From assembly GCF_900635445.1 (NCBI RefSeq), contig NZ_LR134117.1, positions 1,674,001 to 1,738,000 on the forward strand: 64,000 bases of DNA, in the 5' to 3' direction. A model generated the notes under the pieces. It did not search any database. It was not told the DNA's origin and worked only from the letters and a program-made list of their open reading frames with translations. Shown here one piece after another: positions 16,159-24,905 of the stretch. The stretch comes from Serratia odorifera. Lineage in GTDB: Bacteria; Pseudomonadota; Gammaproteobacteria; Enterobacterales; Enterobacteriaceae. Each line of letters begins with the position of its first letter. Position 1 is the stretch's first letter. A program made the position numbers and the translations under genes.

Positions 16159-16497
16159 AATGCGCTTCCTGATAACCAACGAAAGTCCAAAAGGAGAGGG
16201 ACCTTAAGCTGATAAAAAACATCGGGTTCAGAACGGATTGCTTGCCAGATTAACATAATAGCTCCCCCTTTCTTATGATAATTCGTGATGCACATCTCAT
16301 TTTTTTGCTAAACAAATCCACCGAGCTTGCGGCGAATAGTTTGAATTAAGTCACGACGCAAAATTTTTCTCAATCAGTATTGAGGTAATTTACATAGGCT
16401 TTCTTTTCTTGGTTGTTATATTGCCATTCGTGGTCTGAGGATAAAGCGTGTTGCGGCAACATGCGCTGAAAAGATAAAACTATAAAGAGGAAAGCCT
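16159..16497. promoter_or_regulatory. Divergent LysR / MFS intergenic region
   Basis: 339 bp, AT-rich, between the LysR start and the transporter start; the obvious place for the LysR operator. I could not pick a single convincing T-N11-A box. No gene seen. Confidence 0.4.
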
Positions 16498-17826
16498 ATG
16501 TCACGTATAGATGCCGTTATCTGTAGCGACACCAGGAAAACAAAGTATCGTTTTGTCGTTTTGATGATGATTTTCCTGGTTTATGCCATCAACTATGCCG
16601 ACCGGACAAATATCGGCGCGGTATTGCCGTTTATCATCGAAGAGTTTCATATCAACAACTTTGAAGCCGGTGCGATCGCCAGCATGTTTTTTCTGGGTTA
16701 TGCCGTCAGCCAGATACCGGCGGGGTTCTTTATCGCTAAGCGCGGTACCCGGGGCTTGGTGTCGCTCTCTATTGTTGGCTTTTCTGCCTTTACCTGGCTT
16801 ATGGGCACCGTGAGCTCGGTATTCGGCTTGAAAATGGCCCGTCTGGGGCTGGGGCTGAGTGAAGGACCATGTCCGGTGGGGCTGGCTTCGACCATCAACA
16901 ACTGGTTTCCTGCCAAAGAAAAAGCCACCGCCACCGGCGTGTATATCGCCGCGACCATGTTTGCCCCGATTGTGGTGCCGCCGCTGGCGGTGTGGATCGC
17001 GGTGACATGGGGGTGGCGCTGGGTCTTTTTCTCCTTCGCCATTCCCGGCATCCTGGCGGCGATTGCCTGGTATCTGCTGGTCAAATCAACGCCTGCCGAG
17101 AGCCGCTTTGTCTCACCGAGTGAACTGGCGGAAATCAATGCCGGCCAGGATGAGCCAAAAGCGCTGCGTGAAAATATTCTGTTGGACGATAAATTCGCCA
17201 CGCTGGATAAAATTATCCGTGTGAAAAAAATGCCGCCGATTAATACGGCAAAGGGATTATTTACCTCAAGAAATATTCTTGGCGATTGTCTGGCCTATTT
17301 TATGATGGTGAGCGTGCTGTACGGCCTGTTGACCTGGATCCCGCTGTATCTGGTTAAAGAGAAAGGTTTTGATTTTATCAGTATGGGGCTGGTTGCCAGT
17401 ATGCCCTGCATCGGTGGCTTTGTCGGTGCGATTGGCGGTGGCTATATTTCAGATAAGCTGCTTGGGCGCCGCCGCAAGCCGACGATGATATTTACGGCCG
17501 TCTCCACCGTGGTCATGATGTTAATTATGTTGAATATTCCCGCCAGCACCTTCGCGGTGTGCGTCGGCTTATTCTTTGTCGGCCTGTGTCTGAATATTGG
17601 CTGGCCTGCCTTTACCGCTTACGGCATGGCGGTTTCAGATGCGAAAATCTACCCCATTGCCTCATCAATTATTAACAGCGGCGGTAACCTGGGTGGGTTT
17701 GTATCGCCAATGGTGGCCGGGTTTCTGTTAGATACCACCGGCAGCTTTAATTCGGTATTCACCTATTTCGGTATTTGTGCCGCCATAGGTCTGGTGGTGA
17801 TTCTTTTTCTTGATGAGCCACAATAA
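16498..17826 (+). CDS. MFS transporter, anion:cation symporter (GudP/phthalate-like) family
   Basis: 442 residues, ATG 16498 after AGAGGAAAG. Twelve hydrophobic segments; TM1 is followed by NYADRTNIGAVLPFI, the signature of the ACS family (glucarate, galactonate, hexuronate, phthalate carriers), and the loop 2-3 motif GFFIAKRGTRG is present. The central cytoplasmic loop is about 60 residues (LLDDKFATLDKIIRVKK). Likely imports an organic or sugar acid with protons. First gene of a rightward cluster with SDR and split transketolase, so the substrate probably feeds these enzymes. Confidence 0.88.
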   Translation: MSRIDAVICSDTRKTKYRFVVLMMIFLVYAINYADRTNIGAVLPFIIEEFHINNFEAGAIASMFFLGYAVSQIPAGFFIAKRGTRGLVSLSIVGFSAFTWLMGTVSSVFGLKMARLGLGLSEGPCPVGLASTINNWFPAKEKATATGVYIAATMFAPIVVPPLAVWIAVTWGWRWVFFSFAIPGILAAIAWYLLVKSTPAESRFVSPSELAEINAGQDEPKALRENILLDDKFATLDKIIRVKKMPPINTAKGLFTSRNILGDCLAYFMMVSVLYGLLTWIPLYLVKEKGFDFISMGLVASMPCIGGFVGAIGGGYISDKLLGRRRKPTMIFTAVSTVVMMLIMLNIPASTFAVCVGLFFVGLCLNIGWPAFTAYGMAVSDAKIYPIASSIINSGGNLGGFVSPMVAGFLLDTTGSFNSVFTYFGICAAIGLVVILFLDEPQ

Positions 17827-17876
17827 CGCTAAATAATCCTGTTAATTAATCTGCTCTAATCTTGTGGAGTAATACT

Positions 17877-18627
17877 ATGTTATTAAAAAATAAGATCGCC
17901 GTTATTACCGGCGGGGCTTCCGTACGCGGTTTGGGTTTTGCAACGGCCAAAATTGTTTGCTGAACATGGCGCAAAAGTTGTCATTCTCGACCTTGATGGC
18001 GAAGCCAGCAAATCTGCGGCTCAATCATTGGGTGAGGGGCATCTTGGCCTGGCGGCGAACGTGAGCGATGAGTTGCAGGTGCAGGCGGCCATCGAACAGG
18101 TTATGGCGAAATATGGCCGGATAGATGTGCTGGTCAATAACGCCGGCATTACCCAACCGTTAAAGCTGATGGACATTAAACGCGAAAACTATGACGCGGT
18201 GCTGGATGTCAGCCTGCGCGGCACGCTGCTGATGTCGCAGGCGGTGATCCCGCAGATGCGAGCGCAACAATCCGGCAGTATCGTTTGCATTTCCTCGGTT
18301 TCCGCCCAGCGCGGCGGCGGTATTTTCGGCGGTCCACACTACAGCGCGGCGAAGGCCGGCGTGCTGGGGCTGGCGCGCGCCATGGCGCGTGAACTGGGGC
18401 CAGACAACGTGCGCGTCAACTGCATCGCGCCGGGACTGATTCAGACCGATATTACCGCCGGTAAGCTGACGGATGAGATGACGGCCACCATTCTGGCGGG
18501 GATCCCGATGAACCGCCTGGGAGACGCGGTGGATATCGCGCGCGCGGCGCTGTTCCTCGGTAGCGATCTGTCTTGTTACTCCACCGGTATCACGCTGGAC
18601 GTTAACGGCGGCATGTTAATCCATTAA
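17877..18627 (+). CDS. SDR-family NAD(P)-dependent oxidoreductase (frameshifted at 17949-17952)
   Basis: About 249 residues after correction. ATG 17877 with GGAG upstream begins MLLKNKIAVITGG, with the nucleotide-binding TGG(x)5GLG loop; after GFATAK the frame breaks at a four-A run, and with three A it continues LFAEHGAKVVILDLDGE. NNAG, the catalytic Ser (CISSVS) and YSAAK (Tyr and Lys) are all present, as is the C-terminal NGG. Expected to oxidise or reduce a hydroxyl/keto group of the substrate brought in by the neighbouring transporter. A start at 17938 would lack the cofactor site and is rejected. Confidence 0.82.
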
Positions 18628-18641
18628 GCGAGGAGGATCGG

Positions 18642-19490
18642 ATGAAGATGACAGCATTGCAACAGGTCGCGGCGGCGGCATGGCGTATTCGCCGTTATGC
18701 CCTGCGCATGGGAGAAGTTCAGGGGCAGGGGTATATCGGTCAGGCACTGGGCTATGCCGATGTGCTGGCGACCGCCTTCAGCCATGCCATGACCTATCGG
18801 CCAGCCGATCCCGACTGGGAGGGGCGCGATCGTTTTCTGCTTTCTCATGGCCACTACGCGATCGCCTACTACGCGGCGTTGCTGGAGGCAGGGATCATTC
18901 CCGAAGAGGAGCTGGAAACCTACGGTTCCGACGACAGCCGTCTGCCGATGTCGGGTATGGCAACCTATACGCCGGCGATGGAAATGTCTGGCGGATCGCT
19001 GGGGCAGGGGCTGTCGATCGCCGTCGGCATGGCGTTGGCGCTGCGGCAAAAGCACAGCCGGTCGTGGGTGTATAACTCGATGTCGGATGGTGAACTGGAT
19101 GAAGGCTCGACCTGGGAAGCCGCGATGTCGGCGGCGCACTATGGCCTGAACAATCTGATCAATATTGTCGACGTTAACCAACAGCAGGCCGACGGGGATT
19201 CGCGCCAGATCCTCGGTTTTGAACCGTTGCAGGACAAATGGGCGGCTTTCGGCTGGTATGTACAGCGGGTTGACGGCAACGATTTGGCCGCGGTTATCCG
19301 CGCTTTTGACCAGGCGAAAGATCATCAGGGGGAACAGCCGCGGGTGATTCTTTGCGACACCTTGATGGGCAAAGGCGTTCCGTTCCTTGAAACCCGGGAT
19401 AAAAACCACTTTATTCGCGTCGATGCCGACGAATGGCAACAGGCGATTGCGGTACTGGATGCCAATCAACCGGAAGGAGCGCTGCAATGA
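18642..19490 (+). CDS. Transketolase-like N-terminal (ThDP-pyrophosphate) subunit
   Basis: 282 residues, ATG 18642 after AGGAGGA. Carries the ThDP-binding region SDGELDEGSTWEAAMSAA ... NNLINIVDVN (the GDG-x-NN motif with Ser replacing the first Gly), plus SGGSLGQGLSIAVGMA and the His in LSHGHYAIAYY. Split transketolases pair such a subunit with a separate C-terminal subunit; the next gene overlaps it by 4 bases (ATGA). Contains no pyrimidine-binding domain by itself. Confidence 0.9.
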   Translation: MKMTALQQVAAAAWRIRRYALRMGEVQGQGYIGQALGYADVLATAFSHAMTYRPADPDWEGRDRFLLSHGHYAIAYYAALLEAGIIPEEELETYGSDDSRLPMSGMATYTPAMEMSGGSLGQGLSIAVGMALALRQKHSRSWVYNSMSDGELDEGSTWEAAMSAAHYGLNNLINIVDVNQQQADGDSRQILGFEPLQDKWAAFGWYVQRVDGNDLAAVIRAFDQAKDHQGEQPRVILCDTLMGKGVPFLETRDKNHFIRVDADEWQQAIAVLDANQPEGALQ

Positions 19491-20485
19491 ACCAGACTAC
19501 GCAAAAACCCCGTTTAAAAACCTCGGCAATGATCGCGTCTATTGCCGATGAAAACCAGCCGACCGTCGCCGCACCTTTCGGCGTTGCGCTGGCGAAGCTG
19601 GCGGCTGAACGTGCGGAAATCGTCGGCATGTCGGCCGACCTGTCCAAGTATACCGATATGCATATTTTTGCTCAGGCGTTCCCGCAGCGCTTCTTCCAGA
19701 TGGGGATGGCGGAGCAATTGCTGATGGGCGCGGCAGGCGGCATGGCGAAAGAGGGATTTATCCCGTTCGCCACCACCTACGCGGTATTTGCCACCCGTCG
19801 AGCCTATGATTTTATCCATCAGGTGATCGCCGAAGAGCATTTGAACGTGAAGATCTGCGCGGCCTTACCTGGCTTGACTACCGGTTACGGGCCTAGCCAT
19901 CAGGCAACGGAAGATTTGGCGATCATGCGCGGCATCCCCGGCATGACCATCATCGATCCCTGCGATGCGCGGGAAATAGAGCAGGCGGTACCGGCGATTG
20001 CCGATCATCGTGGCCCGGTATATATGCGCTTGCTGCGTGGCAAAGTGCCTTTGGTGCTGGATAAATATGACTATCAGTTCGAGCTGGGCAAAGCCAAACT
20101 GCTGGAGGATGGCAATGATGTGCTGATCATCTCTTCCGGTCTGATGACCATGCGCGCCCTGGAAGCGGCGGAGAAACTGCGTGCCGACAACGTCGCCGTC
20201 GCGGTGCTGCACGTACCGACCATCAAACCGCTGGATGAAAAAATCATTATTGAGCAGGCATCGAAGCCGGGTCGTCTGGTGATTACCGCAGAAAATCATA
20301 CCTGTATCGGCGGTCTGGGCGAAGCGGTGGCGGCGCTACTGATGCGTCAAGGCGTGCGCTGCGAGCTGGATAGCGTCGGCCTGCCCGATGAGTTCCTGCT
20401 GGCCGGTGCGCTGCCGACGCTGCACGATCGCTATGGCATTTCCACCCGCATGATGGTGGAAAAGATCAAACGCCGTCTTGGTTAA
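19487..20485 (+). CDS. Transketolase-like C-terminal (pyrimidine-binding) subunit
   Basis: 332 residues from ATG 19487 (AAGGAG at good spacing, overlapping the previous stop); the in-frame start at 19433 lies inside the upstream gene. Contains the catalytic Glu in FFQMGMAEQLLMGAAGG, the segment PFATTYAVFATRRAYDFI, TGYGPSHQATEDLA with its conserved His, and a C-terminal domain (ENHTCIGGLGEAVAALL). With the upstream subunit it should form a two-carbon (glycolaldehyde) transferase. No kinase or isomerase is next to it, so the substrate may be unphosphorylated or phosphorylated elsewhere. Confidence 0.9.
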   Translation: MNQTTQKPRLKTSAMIASIADENQPTVAAPFGVALAKLAAERAEIVGMSADLSKYTDMHIFAQAFPQRFFQMGMAEQLLMGAAGGMAKEGFIPFATTYAVFATRRAYDFIHQVIAEEHLNVKICAALPGLTTGYGPSHQATEDLAIMRGIPGMTIIDPCDAREIEQAVPAIADHRGPVYMRLLRGKVPLVLDKYDYQFELGKAKLLEDGNDVLIISSGLMTMRALEAAEKLRADNVAVAVLHVPTIKPLDEKIIIEQASKPGRLVITAENHTCIGGLGEAVAALLMRQGVRCELDSVGLPDEFLLAGALPTLHDRYGISTRMMVEKIKRRLG

Positions 20486-20492
20486 GCCCGGT

Positions 20493-20513
20493 GCCGCCGC
20501 GTTATGCGGCGGC
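20493..20513 (+). terminator. GC-rich hairpin between convergent genes
   Basis: GCCGCCGC (20493-20500), loop GTTAT, GCGGCGGC (20506-20513). There is no T run on either side, so it is a weak or Rho-assisted terminator at best. Confidence 0.4.
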
Positions 20514-20532
20514 CTTGATGCCCCAGCGATGC

Positions 20533-21450
20533 TTATCTGGCGCCGGCGGCAGGTTGACGTTTTTGCCTGACGCGCAGCGCCTCAACCACCAGTGAAAACG
20601 CCGGCGAAGGCTGCTTGCGGCTGGGATAGTACAGGTAATATCCCGGAAACGGCCGACACCACGGCTCTAGCACGCGGATCAGACGCCCGTCGGCGATATG
20701 CGTGCCAAACTCCTCCTCCGGCAGAAAGGCGATCCCGAGTCCGGCCAGTGCGGCATCGACAATATGCTCCGAGGTATTGAACGTCAGTTGCCCGCTGACG
20801 CGCACGTTGAGATCGCCGCCGTCCTGATCAAAATCCCAGACGTACAGCCCACCGGACCGGACCATGCGCTGGTTGATACACTGATGCCGTGTCAGTTCCT
20901 GCGGGGTCTGCGGTAGTGGATAGCGGGAAAAATAGTCCGGCGACGCCACGGCGGCCATGCGCAGCTTGGGGCCGATCGGGATGGCGATCATATCCTTATC
21001 GATGGTATCGCCAAGACGCACACCGGCATCAAAACGGTCGGCGACAATATCGCGAAACCCGTGGTTGGCGTCGAATTCGACATGGATGTCCGGATATTGA
21101 TGCAATAGCGGCGTCAACTTCGGCAATAGCGTGGTGCGCAGCACATCCGGCCCGCAGGTGATACGCACCGTTCCCGCCGGTTTGTCGCGCAGTTCGGTCA
21201 ACATGTCCAGTTCGGTTTCAATTTCATCGATGCGATGACCAATGGCCTGCAACAGCCGTTCTCCGGCGGCGGTGGGCGACACGCTGCGGGTGGTGCGCGT
21301 CAGCAGGCGGATCTGCATACGTTCTTCAAGCCCCGAGATCGCCTGGCTGAGGGCGGGCTGGGTCACGCCCAATTGCGCGGCGGCACGGGTAAAACTGCCT
21401 TCACGGGCGACGGTGACAAAATACAGCAGATCGTTGAGGTTGCGTTTCAT
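20533..21450 (-). CDS. LysR-family transcriptional regulator
   Basis: 305 residues, ATG 21450 after GGGAGA. Helix-turn-helix in residues 17-60 (EGSFTRAAAQLGVTQPALSQAISGLE), effector domain beginning near residue 92 (GTVRITCGPDVLRTTLLPKL). Resembles the large CrgA/DsdC-like branch that controls neighbouring transporters or reductases. Divergent from the MFS exporter at 21683 with 232 bp between, so it most likely regulates that operon. Confidence 0.9.
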   Translation of the reverse strand: MKRNLNDLLYFVTVAREGSFTRAAAQLGVTQPALSQAISGLEERMQIRLLTRTTRSVSPTAAGERLLQAIGHRIDEIETELDMLTELRDKPAGTVRITCGPDVLRTTLLPKLTPLLHQYPDIHVEFDANHGFRDIVADRFDAGVRLGDTIDKDMIAIPIGPKLRMAAVASPDYFSRYPLPQTPQELTRHQCINQRMVRSGGLYVWDFDQDGGDLNVRVSGQLTFNTSEHIVDAALAGLGIAFLPEEEFGTHIADGRLIRVLEPWCRPFPGYYLYYPSRKQPSPAFSLVVEALRVRQKRQPAAGAR

Positions 21451-21682
21451 CGGCTATCTCCCGGGTTATTAATAACTATAGCTTATAAGCTCATTAAGTA
21501 TTCATTAGCTAGTCAGCCTACTCCCCGCGTGTAAAAATTCCAATCAGCATGACGTGACGGCAAATAAACGCCCTGGCCCACGTCTTCCTTTTTACATTCA
21601 TTGTTTGACGTTATTCCCGTGAATAGCGTCCGGCCCCGGCTTGTCTGAAAACGGCCGCAGGCTGATTCGGAGGTAGCGTTTT

Positions 21683-22879
21683 ATGTCCACATTATCGAAT
21701 GACGCGCCGCGCCATCACCGGCATGCCTGCTGGAGTGGGGTGTTTGCCATGACGCTGTGCGTATTTGCATTAGTGGCATCGGAATTTATGCCCGTCAGTC
21801 TGCTGACGCCGATCGCCGGGGATTTATCCGTCAGCGAAGGGCTGGCAGGACAGGGGATTGCCATTTCCGGCGCGTTTGCGGTGTTGACCAGCCTGTCGAT
21901 TTCAACGCTGGCCGGCACTGTTAACCGCAAACTGCTGCTGTTGGGCATGACCGCATTGATGGCGGTGTCCGGCACGGTGATCGCACTGGCGGCCAACTAT
22001 GCGATTTACATGATGGGCCGCGCCTTGATCGGCGTCGCCATCGGCGGCTTTTGGTCACTGTCGGCCGCTACGGCGATCCGCCTGGTGCCGCAGCATCAGG
22101 TGCCGCGCGCGCTGGCGGTGTTCAACGGCGGCAACGCGCTGGCTACGGTCATCGCGGCACCGCTCGGCAGCTATCTGGGTTCGGTTATCGGCTGGCGTGG
22201 CGCGTTCTTCTGCCTGGTGCCGGTGGCGGCGCTGGCCTTTATCTGGCAGTGGTTTAGCCTGCCGACGATGAGCGTGGATCACGGCACCAAGCGCCGTGGC
22301 AGCGTTTTCCGCCTGTTTGCCAACCCGTTGGTGGCGGTGGGCCTGCTGGCCTGCGGACTGTTCTTTATGGGGCAGTTTGCGTTATTCACCTACCTGCGGC
22401 CGTTCCTGGAAACGGTCACCCGGGTGGATATCGCCACCCTGTCGTTCATGTTACTGGCCATCGGCGTGATGGGCGTTATTGGCACGCTGTTGATCGGCCG
22501 TTTTCTGCATGCCGGTTTCTACCCGACGCTAATAGCCATTCCGCTGTTGATGGCGGCAATTGCCGCCACGCTGATCGCCTTTGGCCACAGCCTGTGGGTG
22601 GTCGCGCCGCTGCTTGGTCTGTGGGGGCTGATCGCCACCGCCGCCCCTACCGGGTGGTGGAGCTGGATCGCCAGGACCTTGCCGAACGACGCCGAAGCGG
22701 GCGGCGGTCTGATGGTGGCCATGGTACAGCTGTCGATTGCCGTGGGTTCCACCGTCGGTGGACTGGCATTTGACCATCTTGGTTATCAAAGCACTTTCAC
22801 CGTCAGCGGCACGTTATTGCTGCTGGCAGCGATGCTGACGTTGTTGACGTCGCGTAAAGATACCCATCAAACCCACTGA
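21683..22879 (+). CDS. MFS exporter, DHA1 (drug:H+ antiporter, AraJ/YdhP-like) family
   Basis: 398 residues, ATG 21683 after GGAGG. Twelve hydrophobic segments; TM1 region LVASEFMPVSLLTPIAGDL is the signature of AraJ/SotB/YdhP exporters. Motif GRALIGVAIGGFWSLSAATA is the usual TM4 segment, and RLVPQHQVPRALAVFNGGNALA the following loop. Probably exports a sugar, purine or drug-like compound. An exported hydrolase follows after 10 bp, in the same operon. Confidence 0.88.
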   Translation: MSTLSNDAPRHHRHACWSGVFAMTLCVFALVASEFMPVSLLTPIAGDLSVSEGLAGQGIAISGAFAVLTSLSISTLAGTVNRKLLLLGMTALMAVSGTVIALAANYAIYMMGRALIGVAIGGFWSLSAATAIRLVPQHQVPRALAVFNGGNALATVIAAPLGSYLGSVIGWRGAFFCLVPVAALAFIWQWFSLPTMSVDHGTKRRGSVFRLFANPLVAVGLLACGLFFMGQFALFTYLRPFLETVTRVDIATLSFMLLAIGVMGVIGTLLIGRFLHAGFYPTLIAIPLLMAAIAATLIAFGHSLWVVAPLLGLWGLIATAAPTGWWSWIARTLPNDAEAGGGLMVAMVQLSIAVGSTVGGLAFDHLGYQSTFTVSGTLLLLAAMLTLLTSRKDTHQTH

Positions 22880-22889
22880 GGATCTACTG

Positions 22890-23918
22890 ATGAAAAGACT
22901 TTCCCTGCTGTTAGGGCTGTTGATCGGCTCGTTTGCGGCAACAGGCGCCGATATGTCTAACGGCGCAGACAATTTTTATAAAAGTACCAGGGTCAGCCAG
23001 CAAAAGGTGACCTTTAAGAACCAGTACCAGATGACGGTTACCGGCAATCTGTTCATGCCGAACGATCTGAATCGGCAAACCCGCCACCCGGCGATTATCG
23101 TCGGGCACCCGATGGGAGCGGTAAAGGAGCAGAGTTCGAATCTGTATGCGCAAAAGCTGGCGGAGCAGGGCTTTGTCACGCTGGCGATCGATCTGTCCTT
23201 CTGGGGCGAGAGCGCCGGCCAGCCGCGTAACGCGGTTTCACCGGACATCTATGCGGAAGACTTCAGCGCCGCGGTGGATTATCTCGGTACGCGTCCGTAC
23301 GTCGATCGCGACCGTATTGGCGTGCTGGGTATCTGTGGCAGCGGCAGTTTTGCCATCAGCGCGGCGAAGATCGACCCACGTCTGAAGGCGATTGCCACCG
23401 TCAGCATGTACGATATGGGCTCGGCCAACCGCAACGGGCTGAACCATTCACTAACGCTGGAACAGCGCAAAAAAATCATCGCCGATGCGGCACAGCAGCG
23501 TTACGTGGAGTTCACCGGTGGCGAAACCCAATACACCAGCGGCTCGGTGCATAAAATCGACGACAACGCTTCCGCCATCGAGAAAGAGTTCTACGATTTC
23601 TATCGTACCGCGCGCGGTGAGTTTACCCCGCAGGGCAGCTCGGCACTGCTGACAACGCACCCGACGCTGACCAGCAACGTGAAGTTTATCAACTTCTATC
23701 CGTTTAACGATATCGAGAGCATTTCACCGCGGCCAATGCTGTTTATTACCGGCGATCGGGCGCATTCGAAGGCGTTCAGCGAAGATGCCTACCGGCGTGC
23801 CGGCCAGCCGAAAGAGCTGTACATCGTGCCGGGAGCCGGTCACGTTGACCTGTACGACCGCACCGATCTGATCCCGTTTGCCAAGCTGAGCACGTTCTTT
23901 AACCGCAATTTGCAGTAA
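22890..23918 (+). CDS. Exported alpha/beta hydrolase with Cys nucleophile (dienelactone hydrolase-like)
   Basis: 342 residues, ATG 22890 after GAGGAT. Signal peptide (residues 1-20, ending ATGA). Hydrolase core: IIVGHPMGAVKEQ (oxyanion strand), nucleophile elbow GVLGICGSGSFA with Cys where most family members have Ser, acid near ITGDRAHSKAF, and His in GAGHVDLYD. A Cys elbow is known in dienelactone hydrolases. Similar small exported hydrolases occur beside LysR/MFS pairs in other enterobacteria; substrate unknown. A hairpin terminator follows. Confidence 0.82.
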   Translation: MKRLSLLLGLLIGSFAATGADMSNGADNFYKSTRVSQQKVTFKNQYQMTVTGNLFMPNDLNRQTRHPAIIVGHPMGAVKEQSSNLYAQKLAEQGFVTLAIDLSFWGESAGQPRNAVSPDIYAEDFSAAVDYLGTRPYVDRDRIGVLGICGSGSFAISAAKIDPRLKAIATVSMYDMGSANRNGLNHSLTLEQRKKIIADAAQQRYVEFTGGETQYTSGSVHKIDDNASAIEKEFYDFYRTARGEFTPQGSSALLTTHPTLTSNVKFINFYPFNDIESISPRPMLFITGDRAHSKAFSEDAYRRAGQPKELYIVPGAGHVDLYDRTDLIPFAKLSTFFNRNLQ

Positions 23919-23925
23919 TCCGATC

Positions 23926-23951
23926 CGGCCGCGCCCTAGCGGGCGTGGCCG
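23926..23951 (+). terminator. Hairpin after the exported hydrolase
   Basis: CGGCCGCGCCC / GGGCGTGGCCG around TA(G)C with one mismatch, followed by ATTTC. Ends the MFS-hydrolase transcript. The remaining 230 bp to the next gene hold nothing I recognise. Confidence 0.5.
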
Positions 23952-24177
23952 ATTTCACTGAGGCGCGTAGTGATGAAATAGCGTCGTATGTTATCGCTCG
24001 CGCTGGCAACCGCCGTTGGCAGGCACAGCGTGGCGGTAACCTTCTCCGCACGCTAAGGTTGCTGCTGATTCAGCACCGGCGGTTTTGCATTGGCGTCGGT
24101 TGCCAAACACCGCCGGTCATCACCCCCGCATTTTTATCCGCATGGTCTATAGTTACCTTCATCACGGAGGAGGGGCT

Positions 24178-24801
24178 ATGCGCTTTATCGTCGTCAGGCA
24201 TGCTGAATCGCAAGGAAACAGGGACGGGATCATCCAGGGGCAACTGGATAGCCCGGTCACAGCCGACGGCCATCGGCAGATCGCCGCGTTAATGGCCACC
24301 TTGAAAGATTGCGCCTTTTCCCACATCGTCAGTTCACCGGCCGGCCGTGCGATGACCACCGCGCAGGCGCTGGCTGCACATTGCCACTGTGTCGTCAGCA
24401 GCGACGAGCGCTTGTGTGAACAGCATTTCGGCTGTTACCAGGGGCGGCCTTATCATCAGGCTTTTTCCTGTGACCCCGATGGGGTCAAGCGTATTTTTAC
24501 CGGCGTGCCGACAGCGGCTGCGCCGCAGGGCGAGTCGGCGCTGCAGGTGGTGCAGCGTTTATTGTCGTTCTTTGGCGAGTTTGCACTTGGCGGCAATGCC
24601 ACCGTCGGCGTGGTAACCCACAGCCATGCGCTACAGTCGCTGATCTGGCATTTACAGGGGGCCAATCCGCGCGAAGAAACCGGCAAATATGGCCATCCCA
24701 ACTGTGGTTATTCGATTATTGATGCCACCGACGGCGAACTGGCGCTGCAACATTGGGGCATCGCCACCCATCTGCGCGCATTGCGCCAATCGCCGATCTG
24801 A
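24178..24801 (+). CDS. Histidine phosphatase (phosphoglycerate mutase-like) family protein
   Basis: 207 residues from ATG 24178, directly after GGAGGAGGGG; an in-frame start at 24085 is unlikely. Begins MRFIVVRHAESQGNRDG: the phospho-accepting His is in RHA (RHG in most members), with SSPAGRAMTTAQAL (second Arg), the acid in DERLCEQHFG, and the second His in VVTHSHALQSL. Fits the GpmB/CobC/YhfR-like branch, acting on a small phosphoester. Monocistronic; substrate unknown. Confidence 0.85.
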   Translation: MRFIVVRHAESQGNRDGIIQGQLDSPVTADGHRQIAALMATLKDCAFSHIVSSPAGRAMTTAQALAAHCHCVVSSDERLCEQHFGCYQGRPYHQAFSCDPDGVKRIFTGVPTAAAPQGESALQVVQRLLSFFGEFALGGNATVGVVTHSHALQSLIWHLQGANPREETGKYGHPNCGYSIIDATDGELALQHWGIATHLRALRQSPI

Positions 24802-24905
24802 CCGCTGGCGCGTTTGCGCGTCATTGCCGCCCGCCGCCGCCCCCTTGGCGCTAATCTTGTATATAATCAGCGCGAATATCCGTAAACCCCGTATCAGGAG
24901 TACCC

